A stretch of DNA of 12,616 bases, taken from assembly GCA_948470005.1 (NCBI GenBank), contig CAOKNI010000030.1:1-12616 (forward strand), in the 5' to 3' direction. The position numbers and the translations under genes were made by a program. The notes beneath the pieces are model-generated. The model ran no database searches, was not told where the DNA came from, and saw only the letters and a list, made by a program, of their open reading frames with translations. The DNA comes from an uncultured Mycoplasmatota bacterium (lineage in GTDB: Bacteria > Bacillota_I > Bacilli_A > RF39 > UBA660). Position 1 is the first letter of the stretch. Each line of letters begins with the position of its first letter. This document shows, piece after piece, positions 1 through 6,722 of the stretch.

Positions 1-61
1 CATACGAGATCGGACCCTGATCATGCGGTGACTGGAGTTCAGACGTGTGCTCTTCCGATCT
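1..61. other. Illumina i7 adapter read-through (artifact, not genomic)
   Basis: Bases 28-61 match the standard TruSeq read-2 adapter (GTGACTGGAGTTCAGACGTG and its continuation, ending CTCTTCCGATCT), and bases 1-10 (CATACGAGAT) match the inner end of the P7 flow-cell oligo. The 17 bases between them (11-27) sit where the i7 index belongs; 17 nt fits an 8-nt index plus a 9-nt molecular tag. Genomic sequence begins at base 62, inside obg. The contig end is therefore an untrimmed library artifact and no biology should be read into these bases. Confidence 0.97.
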
Positions 62-630
62 AAGTGATAACTAGCTATCTTCGGAGTTGCAGCACTTACA
101 ACCGACAAAATAGTTGATTTGCCCACACTTGGAAAACCGATAAGTCCTACATCAGCAATCATTTTTAATTCTACTTTTAAAATCTTTTCTTCCCCTGGTT
201 CTCCAAGTTCACTAAATTTAGGCGCATTATCAAGTTCTGTTTTAAAAGCTACATTCCCGCGACCGCCACGACCACCTCGAGCAACGACTACTTCGGTATT
301 ATCACCAACTAAATCAGCAATAGTTTGGTCGGCCTCGGCATCAGTTATTACTGTTCCTTCTGGCACCATTATAACTATATCTTGGGCATTTGCTCCATTT
401 CGATTAGAGCCTTTGCCATTCTCACCCTTATTGCCTTTAATCGTTTTCATATATTTTAAATCAATTAAGGTTTTCAAACCCTTATCAACTTTAAAAATTA
501 TACTAGCACCTTTGCCACCATTACCACCATCAGGCCCACCCATTGGCACATATTTTTCACGTCTAAAAGAAGTACAACCATCTCCGCCTTTACCAGCATA
601 AACTTTAATTGTTAGTTCATCAACAAACAC
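62..630 (-). CDS. obg: Obg family GTPase, N-terminal part (truncated by contig end)
   Basis: This is the first 189 codons of the Obg/CgtA GTPase, a ribosome-associated essential GTPase involved in late 50S assembly and stress signalling. The start is GTG at 630-628, giving [18 protein letters not shown], the usual beginning of the family, with a GGTGAT ribosome binding site at 641-636. Residues 1-158 form the glycine-rich Obg fold, including [11 protein letters not shown] and [10 protein letters not shown]. The G domain starts at about residue 160 ([15 protein letters not shown]), with the P-loop at G165-S172 intact. The reading frame runs into adapter sequence at base 61, so G2-G5 and the C-terminus are missing for technical reasons rather than by mutation. 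It lies 16 bp downstream of the 251-residue unknown gene on the same strand and is probably cotranscribed with it from the promoter near 1430. Confidence 0.96.
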
Positions 631-646
631 AAAAATCACCACATTT

Positions 647-1402
647 CTAATTATTATCTTTAGCTTTTAATTTTACATTTTCATAAGTCTTAATTAATTC
701 TTTTTCTAGCTTACCATCTTTAAATATATACTTATATTCATATATTACCCATTTTTTATTTTTTTCTACTGGTTCCAAAGCATAAAAAGCATTTTCTTCT
801 ATTTTAGCTAGCTTCTGATATTCTGTATCATAAAATATATCTAATTCCTCATCATCACTATTTAAAAAATAATTTGCTAAGTCCACCACTAAAATTCCAG
901 GTTCCACAAGGGAATTTCCATCATTATCAAATATAAAATATTTTTCTTTTAAAACACTATCAAAATAACCTACATCTAACATCATATATTCTTTATCATC
1001 ATCTTTTACAATTTTAATATTAGATGCATCAAGCCTTACAAGCTCATCAATATTTTCATCACCTAAATACTCTTCAATAGTGGTAAGCTCCTTACTACTT
1101 GCGACATAACCTGTAAGTATTGATTTTCCATCAAAATAAACTACCAAATAAAGAGAATAAATATCTTCCTCTCTAACCACACTATACTCTAATTTCACCC
1201 GATGCTTAAGTTTATTAAAATAAACATTATACATTTCTGTTAAAGAATTATTACTAACATTAGAAGTTGTTTTTTCAATTTTATTTTTAATTTCAGTCTG
1301 TGGTTCTTCTCTAATACCCCTGTTATTAAGGGTATAAATAGTTAAACCAATAATACCTGATAAAACTACTAAAAAAAGCACACAACTAAGAAATTTTTTC
1401 AT
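647..1402 (-). CDS. Membrane-anchored protein of unknown function (251 aa)
   Basis: I do not recognise this protein. The first 24 residues ([20 protein letters not shown]...) look like an uncleaved signal anchor or signal peptide; the cysteine at position 7 lies inside the hydrophobic stretch without a proper lipobox, so a lipoprotein is unlikely. Residues 30-55 are a charged, Asn/Ser/Thr-rich linker. The rest is a hydrophilic, acidic domain rich in Asp, Glu, Tyr and Val with alternating beta-like patterns, most likely outside the membrane. The ATG at 1402 is preceded by AAAAGGAG (1420-1413) and by an extended -10 promoter. It is the first gene of a probable two-gene unit with obg (16-bp gap). 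A terminator separates it from the pilin-like cassette, so a link to the pilus is not shown. The pairing with a housekeeping GTPase may be only positional. Confidence 0.8.
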   Translation of the reverse strand: MKKFLSCVLFLVVLSGIIGLTIYTLNNRGIREEPQTEIKNKIEKTTSNVSNNSLTEMYNVYFNKLKHRVKLEYSVVREEDIYSLYLVVYFDGKSILTGYVASSKELTTIEEYLGDENIDELVRLDASNIKIVKDDDKEYMMLDVGYFDSVLKEKYFIFDNDGNSLVEPGILVVDLANYFLNSDDEELDIFYDTEYQKLAKIEENAFYALEPVEKNKKWVIYEYKYIFKDGKLEKELIKTYENVKLKAKDNN

Positions 1403-1429
1403 GAATAGTAATCTCCTTTTCTACTGACT

Positions 1430-1458
1430 ATTATATCAATAATAAATAAATTTTAAAA
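1430..1458 (-). promoter_or_regulatory. Extended -10 promoter for the 251-aa gene and obg
   Basis: On the minus strand the sequence reads TGATATAATAG, a consensus TATAAT at 1435-1430 with the TGn extension just upstream. The -35 region 17 bp further up is poor (TTTTAA, 1458-1453), as is common for extended -10 promoters. It lies between the terminator of the pilin-like cassette and the ribosome binding site of the next gene, where a new promoter is expected. Confidence 0.6.
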
Positions 1459-1459
1459 C

Positions 1460-1485
1460 AAAAAAATCACCAAATTGTTGGTAAT
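1460..1485 (-). terminator. Rho-independent terminator of the pilin-like cassette
   Basis: On the minus strand ATTACCAA CAAT TTGGTGAT forms an 8-bp stem (one G-U pair) with a 4-nt loop, followed directly by TTTTTTT/G. It starts within the TAA stop codon of the TadZ-like gene. The stem is AT-rich and modest in strength, so some read-through to the next gene is possible. Confidence 0.65.
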
Positions 1486-2483
1486 TATTTAAAAATATTA
1501 AAAAGTTTAGCTTTACCACCAGAACTGCCCGTAAGTCTAGAAAAGCCAAGAGCTATTAAAAAGTCATCTAAAACTGGTTCATGCTCTTTTTTATCATCCA
1601 AATAAGGAATATTATAAAATACTGATGTAAGCGATTCTCTTTCAAAATCTGCTATGTCTCGGCTATTTAAAATACTCTTATTTAAAACAACCTTTTTATC
1701 TTTTAATTTTTCAAAAGCATCACGGTCTTTGCGAATTAATTTATTAAGCTTAATTAAACCTGGTTCTACCAAATAAATAACTTCATTACAAAGATTAAGT
1801 TGACTCGAATCATTTAAATCAACAAGTATAACCTCAGCATCAGGATTATTAGCAATATTAAAAGATAAATCTAGAGAAGTTGTAGTTTTTAAAGAATTAT
1901 CACTAAAATATCTAAAGTCTTCACTATCTACTTCAATAGCTACGACATTATAGGCAACTTCCAAATGCTTTTTTAACATATATACTAAAGTAGTTGCACC
2001 AGCATGAGCCGTTACATTTTTAAAGCCAATAATTCTAAGACCACCACTACCAGTGCCTGAGAATGTATCATACTCTACACCACTATTTCCTTCATTATTA
2101 CCATTTAAATTATGATATTGAGCCACATCTTTATAAGAGTTAGGATTATCAATTAAAAATTTAATGGCATTTATGTTTCGCGTAAAGTTATAAATTCCCA
2201 TTGAAACAAGTCCTGAAAGATAACTAGAACTATTAACCATTGCTGAGTCATCCAAAAGTAAAATTATTTTACTCATATCAAAATTAACTGATAACTTTTG
2301 AATATTTTTAATATTTTGATAACCTTTAATTGCCGTTACATCAATTATCATTTTATTAAAGTAAAAATTAGTGAAAATATTAACTAATTCTTCCACTTCA
2401 AATTCACCATTAATACTCTTAATAATATCAATATCTAATGTTGCTAACATATTTTGATATTTATTTGATACAATTACGTTCAT
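1485..2483 (-). CDS. TadZ/CpaE-like protein with degenerate Walker A motif
   Basis: This is a 332-residue protein with the two-part layout of TadZ/CpaE, the MinD/ParA-like proteins that place Tad pili in the cell. Residues 1-120 look like a receiver-type alpha/beta domain (strands around MIIDVT and KIILLLDD). A Gly/Asn/Ser-rich linker (125-148) leads to a ParA-like domain (149-315). In that domain the deviant Walker A loop (normally KGGxGKTT) reads TAHAGATT at 158-165, so both lysines are absent; the Walker B strand VILVD (218-222) is kept. ATP hydrolysis is therefore unlikely, and nucleotide binding is doubtful. The start at 2483 has a strong AAGGAGGT site that overlaps the TAA of the preceding pseudopilin gene, so it belongs to the cassette. 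The family call rests on layout, the -GATT- loop and context; a generic receiver/MinD-like protein is the alternative. Confidence 0.62.
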   Translation of the reverse strand: MNVIVSNKYQNMLATLDIDIIKSINGEFEVEELVNIFTNFYFNKMIIDVTAIKGYQNIKNIQKLSVNFDMSKIILLLDDSAMVNSSSYLSGLVSMGIYNFTRNINAIKFLIDNPNSYKDVAQYHNLNGNNEGNSGVEYDTFSGTGSGGLRIIGFKNVTAHAGATTLVYMLKKHLEVAYNVVAIEVDSEDFRYFSDNSLKTTTSLDLSFNIANNPDAEVILVDLNDSSQLNLCNEVIYLVEPGLIKLNKLIRKDRDAFEKLKDKKVVLNKSILNSRDIADFERESLTSVFYNIPYLDDKKEHEPVLDDFLIALGFSRLTGSSGGKAKLFNIFK

Positions 2484-2492
2484 AATACCTCC

Positions 2493-2969
2493 TTATCCTC
2501 CAATTATATTTTTATAACGGTCTTCATCTTTAGCTTGAAAATTCATTGACGTTCCTTTTACAGTAAATGTCGAAATATCGCCTAATACTGGCAAATTAAA
2601 CTTATAAAAAACTGTTACTTGATAATAATAACTGGTATTGGCCCCTTTATATTTTTTTATACAATAATGATATCTCTTACCAGCTTCTGCAGGCTCTAAA
2701 TAAGAACCACTATAATCATCCGTAGCATAAATACCCATACCACTTTGACATGTTCCTGTTGAAACATAGCTAGAAGCAAGTAAATAACTATTAATAAGCT
2801 CAATAGACTGAGTATTTAGCCCTTCATATTTTTCAATTATACTTACAACTTCATTTTTAACTTTTATAGTTTTAGAATAATTTAATGTTAAAATAATATA
2901 TCCTGCAAACAGTAATATAAATAAAATCATTAACTGAATTAACCATGTTCCACCAATTGCTTGTCTCAT
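2493..2969 (-). CDS. TadE/TadF-like pseudopilin candidate (158 aa)
   Basis: This short protein has one N-terminal membrane helix (about 8-29) directly after the peptide MRQAIGG, which is shared in pattern with the three preceding genes. It is a paralogue of the gene upstream: both have NYSK at residues 30-33, KNE at 38-40 and then V/I-x-S-I-I-E/R, and both end with YYQV-x-VFY-x-x-x-L-P followed by a strand ending VTG/VKG. This resembles the C-terminal pattern of TadE/TadF proteins, minor pseudopilins of Tad pili. It has only two cysteines (74 and 103), against seven in its paralogue. Its ATG overlaps the upstream TAA by one base (TAATG), with GGGGTGAT in front, so translation is probably coupled. 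The pilus role is inferred from architecture and neighbours; no database match was available. Confidence 0.6.
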   Translation of the reverse strand: MRQAIGGTWLIQLMILFILLFAGYIILTLNYSKTIKVKNEVVSIIEKYEGLNTQSIELINSYLLASSYVSTGTCQSGMGIYATDDYSGSYLEPAEAGKRYHYCIKKYKGANTSYYYQVTVFYKFNLPVLGDISTFTVKGTSMNFQAKDEDRYKNIIGG

Positions 2970-3493
2970 TAAATCACCCCTTGTTTACACCAAGTATAGC
3001 GATTTTTATCATACTTGCACTCATTTGGGTCATAAATTCGTGGAGTTTCACCCGTGACTGAAAGTTGAAACACACTCTTAAAAATCGGTAAATCAAGCTG
3101 ATAAAACACTTTTACTTGATAATATACGGCATTTGGAAGTTCTGAATTAGCCGTAACAGCGACCGCATTCACACAAAAAGCGGCATTTTGCCCATCCTGC
3201 ACTAATTCGCCTGTTCTGGTATAACCAACCCATTCTGCATCGCATTTTCCGTTTGCTCTGTAATTCATTTCTTTAAAATAATCTTGAATTTGGTCCACAA
3301 AATTATAACAAATACTACTCGTATTATTAGAGTCCGTACATACTCCACCCTGATTTCTAATAATACTTATTATTTCATTTTTTATATTATAAGCCTTTGA
3401 ATAATTTATTGAAAAACAAATATATGCTGTAAAAAGGAGTACAAAAACTATCACAATAGCAAATAATGAAATTCCACCAATTGACTCTTTCAC
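2969..3493 (-). CDS. TadE/TadF-like pseudopilin candidate (174 aa)
   Basis: The start is GTG at 3493, giving MKESIGG followed by a membrane helix (about 8-29) and a predicted extracytoplasmic domain. It is paralogous to the next gene (NYSK at 30-33, KNE at 38-40, YYQVKVFYQLDLP at 124-136). Six cysteines lie outside the helix (52, 62, 84, 107, 159, 169) plus one inside it (26), so disulfides or metal binding are possible. The C-terminal YYQV...LP...VTG pattern is like TadE/TadF pseudopilins. The gap to the preceding small pilin gene is 14 bp with only a weak GGTGGTG site, and the following gene overlaps by one base. Together these suggest tightly coupled expression from the promoter at 4053-4081. 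I infer that it is a minor subunit of the same pilus-like structure. Confidence 0.6.
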   Translation of the reverse strand: MKESIGGISLFAIVIVFVLLFTAYICFSINYSKAYNIKNEIISIIRNQGGVCTDSNNTSSICYNFVDQIQDYFKEMNYRANGKCDAEWVGYTRTGELVQDGQNAAFCVNAVAVTANSELPNAVYYQVKVFYQLDLPIFKSVFQLSVTGETPRIYDPNECKYDKNRYTWCKQGVI

Positions 3494-3507
3494 TTACACC
3501 ACCATCG

Positions 3508-3741
3508 CTACCCTTTCCAAGTGCACATAATTTTTTCATCAGGGTGTCCTTTAACATAACACTCGATTTTACCTTTACAATCTTTAGTAGGACACACACA
3601 TATTGCTTCATCACATTTATTATTTATCCGAAAATTACCTTTAATTCTCGGCCAAATAACTGAAAAGAAAAAAAAGGACAGTATGGCCAAGATAACAACT
3701 ACAATTACAGTCATGTTAAGCTCTCCTGTCGCCTGTTTCAT
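3508..3741 (-). CDS. Small six-cysteine Flp-like pilin candidate (77 aa)
   Basis: The size and layout fit a Flp-type pilin: a short charged leader ending in glycine (MKQATG), then a hydrophobic helix (about 10-29), then a small polar domain. It is a tandem paralogue of the gene upstream, sharing GELNMTVI at 6-13 and WP at 30-31. The ectodomain has six cysteines (43, 48, 50, 55, 61, 73); the first two fall at the same positions as in the paralogue, the rest are spaced differently. The canonical prepilin glutamate at +5 after the cleavage glycine is absent; here Glu is at +1. A GGAGGT site lies upstream of the ATG, and the gap to the preceding gene is 22 bp. The role is inferred from architecture. 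Confidence 0.62.
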   Translation of the reverse strand: MKQATGELNMTVIVVVILAILSFFFFSVIWPRIKGNFRINNKCDEAICVCPTKDCKGKIECYVKGHPDEKIMCTWKG

Positions 3742-3763
3742 CCTTTTTTACCTCCACTAAAAA

Positions 3764-4018
3764 TTATTGTTTTTCTGTAAACACACATGTACCAATATCA
3801 CTAGTACTTCCAGTCTCATCAACTATTGCACAACCTGTACAAGTTCTCTTGTTTCCATCTGTCGTACAAGCAGAACAACTAGCTGAGTTACATAATGTTG
3901 TTCTATTTAATGTATTTCTTATTGCAGGCCAAACAAATGCATAAAAGAATGCTGCAACCGCTGCTATAGCAACAACAGTAATAACTGTCATATTAAGTTC
4001 TCCTGTCGCCTCTTTCAT
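3764..4018 (-). CDS. Small six-cysteine Flp-like pilin candidate, first gene of cassette (84 aa)
   Basis: This is probably the major-pilin-type subunit of the cassette, since it is first after a near-consensus promoter and has the best ribosome binding site (AGGAGG, 4035-4030). The leader MKEATG is followed by an Ala/Val-rich hydrophobic helix (about 10-29) ending in WP (30-31), then a small Cys/Thr-rich domain with cysteines at 43, 48, 51, 60, 63 and 78 (spacing C-4-C-2-C-8-C-2-C-14-C). The length matches Flp pilins, but the usual G|xxxxEY cleavage pattern is not present: the residue after Gly6 is Glu7. Its closest relative is the next gene. An alternative is a small exported cysteine-rich protein held by an uncleaved anchor, unrelated to pili; the company of TadE-like and TadZ-like genes argues against that. 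Confidence 0.62.
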   Translation of the reverse strand: MKEATGELNMTVITVVAIAAVAAFFYAFVWPAIRNTLNRTTLCNSASCSACTTDGNKRTCTGCAIVDETGSTSDIGTCVFTEKQ

Positions 4019-4052
4019 ATTGATTAACTCCTCCTTTTACTTTATATTTATT

Positions 4053-4081
4053 ATTATAACTATTTTTAAACAAAATATCAA
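4053..4081 (-). promoter_or_regulatory. Sigma-A-type promoter of the pilin-like cassette
   Basis: On the minus strand TTGATA (4081-4076) is separated by exactly 17 bp from TATAAT (4058-4053). This is one of the best promoters in the window. It lies in the 82-bp gap after yfhO and about 35 bp before the first small pilin gene. No terminator is visible after yfhO, so read-through from yfhO could add to expression. Confidence 0.75.
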
Positions 4082-4100
4082 CCTATTTATTTTATTATTT

Positions 4101-6578
4101 CTAATTTTTAAAAACTTTTTTCTTTTGCATAATCATTTTAATACTTAAACCAAGCATTGCTAATATAGATATAGCGCCTCCACTAATAAAACCTTTTGGT
4201 TTATATTTAACATTTATTTCATGCTCTCCTGGACTTACACTAACTCCTACAAAAGTATCTAAAAGTGGATATATATCACTTTTTTTACCATCAACTTTTA
4301 TCTCTAAACCTTCTGTATAAGGAATAGTAAGCATAACTGTATCAGTATTAGTACTAACTTTGCCACTTAAAATATAATCATTCTTTACATTATTTACATA
4401 TTTAGCATCATCATGCAATTTCTTAATTGCTTCCTCATATAAATCGATATCAAGTAGAGAAATCAAATATTTATCAAGTTTATTTTCAACTGCTGTTGAA
4501 TAATTAATCGTAATACTTATTGTATCATCTTTGTTTAAAATTATCTTCTTATGCTCAGACACATTTATTTCTTTTCCATTTAAAACAACTTTTTTATCTA
4601 AGTTTTCCATAAGCCCACTATTAAAAATAATCATTTCCTTTTTTAAAGCTTGATAATTTATAACAACTGTGGCATCATCACTTATTTCATATAATGTGCC
4701 ATCATCTTTAACTTTCATTTTCCTAACTTGAACGTTTTTCTTATCTAAATAGTTCATAATTTTAACATTTCTACCAAGTAGCCCAGAGTATATATTATTA
4801 ATATTTATAACATAGTCACTAGTAAGTTTAATATTTTTAAGTTCTTCATTTACTCCATACATATAAGGCATAGCATATTTATCTATACACGCTTTTGTAT
4901 TACAATCAAAATATCCTAAATCATACTTAGTTAAATAATATTTAAGCCCTAATAGTGAGAGTACGGCGGGATTTATTTCATCAACTTCTGCAGTATTCAT
5001 ATAATACTCTGATATTCCTGTCTTTTGCATAAAATTAAGGGCTCTTACATTATGACTAGAACTAAATATCTCCACAGAATTATAGCCATACATCAAACCA
5101 TAATTGACAAACTCATTTAAAATTATGGTTCTATAACTATTATCAGGCCTTATTTCTTTTATTAAAGTACTTTCACTATTTATTTTTTCTTTAGCGTCAT
5201 TAAATCTTACAACTGAAAACAAAAGAACATTATTAATATTTATGGAAAGTTCAATTATAACTAAAACAGCAATTAATTTTTGGACATTTAAGTGATTAAT
5301 ATATATCGTAAATAACACCATACTTAAAAACACCATTAAAACAAAAGTGTTTGGTAAAACCATCCCTGACATCTTATATTTATATATAAAAGAGAAACCT
5401 ACTACTAATATAAAAACAAAATTTATTATGCACTTGCTCTTTTTACTTAAACTATTTCCATCTATCTTTAATAAAGATTCATAAGCAACTAAAATAATTA
5501 GAAAGACAAACACAAATTGGTAGCGATGAGCCCAACCAAGTGGTCTTTGAAACATATTCCAACTATAATCTATTAATAAGAAAGAGAAGGAAATCACAAA
5601 AAACAAAAAAACACTTCCCGTAATTATTTTTTCCTTTTTACTAATATTTTTGTTAGAAAAATAATAAGCTAATAAAGCAAGAACAAATACGCTCGCATAA
5701 ATAATATTACTTCCCCCACTCCAATTATCCACATTCATAAATGCTCCCATAGTAAGATTATAAGGAATAGTAAAAAAAGTAAAATGATTAAAATAAGTAT
5801 ATTGAAAACTTTTTAGAGAAGTAAATCGTCCCCCTAACAAATTAAAAATGGTTGGAGTTAAAACAAAACTAGCAATTAATGCGGCAAAAATAGATGAATA
5901 TAAAAACTTTAATACTTTCTTTTTCGTAAAATTGTTAGTAATTAAAGACTTATAAACAAAATAAATAACTAAAAACATACATACTTTAAAAGCCATATAA
6001 TAGTTTAAGATAATACATAACCCTAACCAAATAATATAAGAACTATTTTTATCATGCATAATTAAATCATCTAATCCTTTAATAATTAAAGGAAGTAATA
6101 TATACGCATCCATCCACTGCAAATGGTAGCAAAACACGACCGCATAACCAGATAAAGCATAAATTATACTAAAAAGTAAATTCGTGAATGTATCTTTAAA
6201 TTTGTTATCTTTACTATTAAGATAAATGTACATAGTAAGACCACTTAAACCAATTTTTAAATAAATCATTCCTGTATAAAATAAAAATATTTTATCTTCT
6301 TTAAAAAAGGCTAATAATAAATTAAGTGGATTAATTAAATAATAGCAAATAATACCAAAAAAATCGACTCCCATTCCTAGTTTAAACGAGTAAAAAATAC
6401 TTCTACCAGTCCGAAGCATATCCCCAAACTCAGCCATAAAAGCGGGATACTGCGTATAAGCATCAAACATATTAAAAAGTTTATTCCCTAGAGGCAAAAA
6501 GTCATTAAAAGAGGCCACTAATATAAAAATTACTATTGGTAAACTAAAACTTAAAAAGTATAATATTTTCTTTCTCAT
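4101..6578 (-). CDS. YfhO family polytopic membrane protein (GT-C type glycosyltransferase)
   Basis: At 825 residues this is typical of the YfhO family. Members in Bacillus and Listeria (YfhO, GtlB) are GT-C fold enzymes that add sugars to teichoic acids outside the membrane, using lipid-linked sugar donors. The family signature is near the N-terminus: MFDAYTQYPAF (37-47, with D39 in the position of the conserved acidic residue), then FYSFKLGMGVDFFG and YYLINPLNLL. About a dozen membrane helices fill residues 5-450. A large polar domain (roughly 460-790) follows, and a last helix near 797-816 precedes a Lys-rich tail. A TAGGAGT site precedes the ATG. It lies directly upstream of the pilin-like cassette on the same strand with no visible terminator, so a glycosylation role for surface subunits is conceivable, but wall-polymer decoration is the default. 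Confidence 0.88.
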   Translation of the reverse strand: MRKKILYFLSFSLPIVIFILVASFNDFLPLGNKLFNMFDAYTQYPAFMAEFGDMLRTGRSIFYSFKLGMGVDFFGIICYYLINPLNLLLAFFKEDKIFLFYTGMIYLKIGLSGLTMYIYLNSKDNKFKDTFTNLLFSIIYALSGYAVVFCYHLQWMDAYILLPLIIKGLDDLIMHDKNSSYIIWLGLCIILNYYMAFKVCMFLVIYFVYKSLITNNFTKKKVLKFLYSSIFAALIASFVLTPTIFNLLGGRFTSLKSFQYTYFNHFTFFTIPYNLTMGAFMNVDNWSGGSNIIYASVFVLALLAYYFSNKNISKKEKIITGSVFLFFVISFSFLLIDYSWNMFQRPLGWAHRYQFVFVFLIILVAYESLLKIDGNSLSKKSKCIINFVFILVVGFSFIYKYKMSGMVLPNTFVLMVFLSMVLFTIYINHLNVQKLIAVLVIIELSININNVLLFSVVRFNDAKEKINSESTLIKEIRPDNSYRTIILNEFVNYGLMYGYNSVEIFSSSHNVRALNFMQKTGISEYYMNTAEVDEINPAVLSLLGLKYYLTKYDLGYFDCNTKACIDKYAMPYMYGVNEELKNIKLTSDYVININNIYSGLLGRNVKIMNYLDKKNVQVRKMKVKDDGTLYEISDDATVVINYQALKKEMIIFNSGLMENLDKKVVLNGKEINVSEHKKIILNKDDTISITINYSTAVENKLDKYLISLLDIDLYEEAIKKLHDDAKYVNNVKNDYILSGKVSTNTDTVMLTIPYTEGLEIKVDGKKSDIYPLLDTFVGVSVSPGEHEINVKYKPKGFISGGAISILAMLGLSIKMIMQKKKVFKN

Positions 6579-6597
6579 AGTCTTTTACTCCTAATTT

Positions 6598-6626
6598 ATT
6601 ATACAATATAAAATTAAGAAAATCTA
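6598..6626 (-). promoter_or_regulatory. Probable yfhO promoter
   Basis: A consensus TATAAT lies at 6603-6598 on the minus strand, about 20 bp before the yfhO ATG. The -35 hexamer at 17-bp spacing is poor (TAGATT, 6626-6621). It sits in the 144-bp divergent region shared with the plus-strand CPBP gene. Confidence 0.45.
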
Positions 6627-6671
6627 TAAAGTTTTATTTGATTTATAATATGTAAAATATTTAAAATAATA

Positions 6672-6700
6672 TTGTCTAACTACTAAATTTTTGATATATT
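6672..6700 (+). promoter_or_regulatory. Promoter of the CPBP protease/metallophosphoesterase operon
   Basis: TTGTCT (6672-6677), a 17-bp spacer and TATATT (6695-6700), with a TGn extension at 6692-6694. It is 22 bp upstream of the ATG at 6723, with the ribosome binding site AGAGTGA between. Confidence 0.65.
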
Positions 6701-6722
6701 TAAATAAGAATAGAGTGATTTT

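Noticed and set aside
119..601. Plus-strand open frame of 160 codons rich in Pro and Ser
   Set aside because: It lies entirely antisense to obg and reflects the complement of the glycine-rich Obg fold; no ribosome binding site or family match.
3387..3614. Minus-strand open frame of 75 codons
   Set aside because: It overlaps the 77-aa and 174-aa pilin-like genes in another frame; those have the shared leader and coupled starts, this one has neither.
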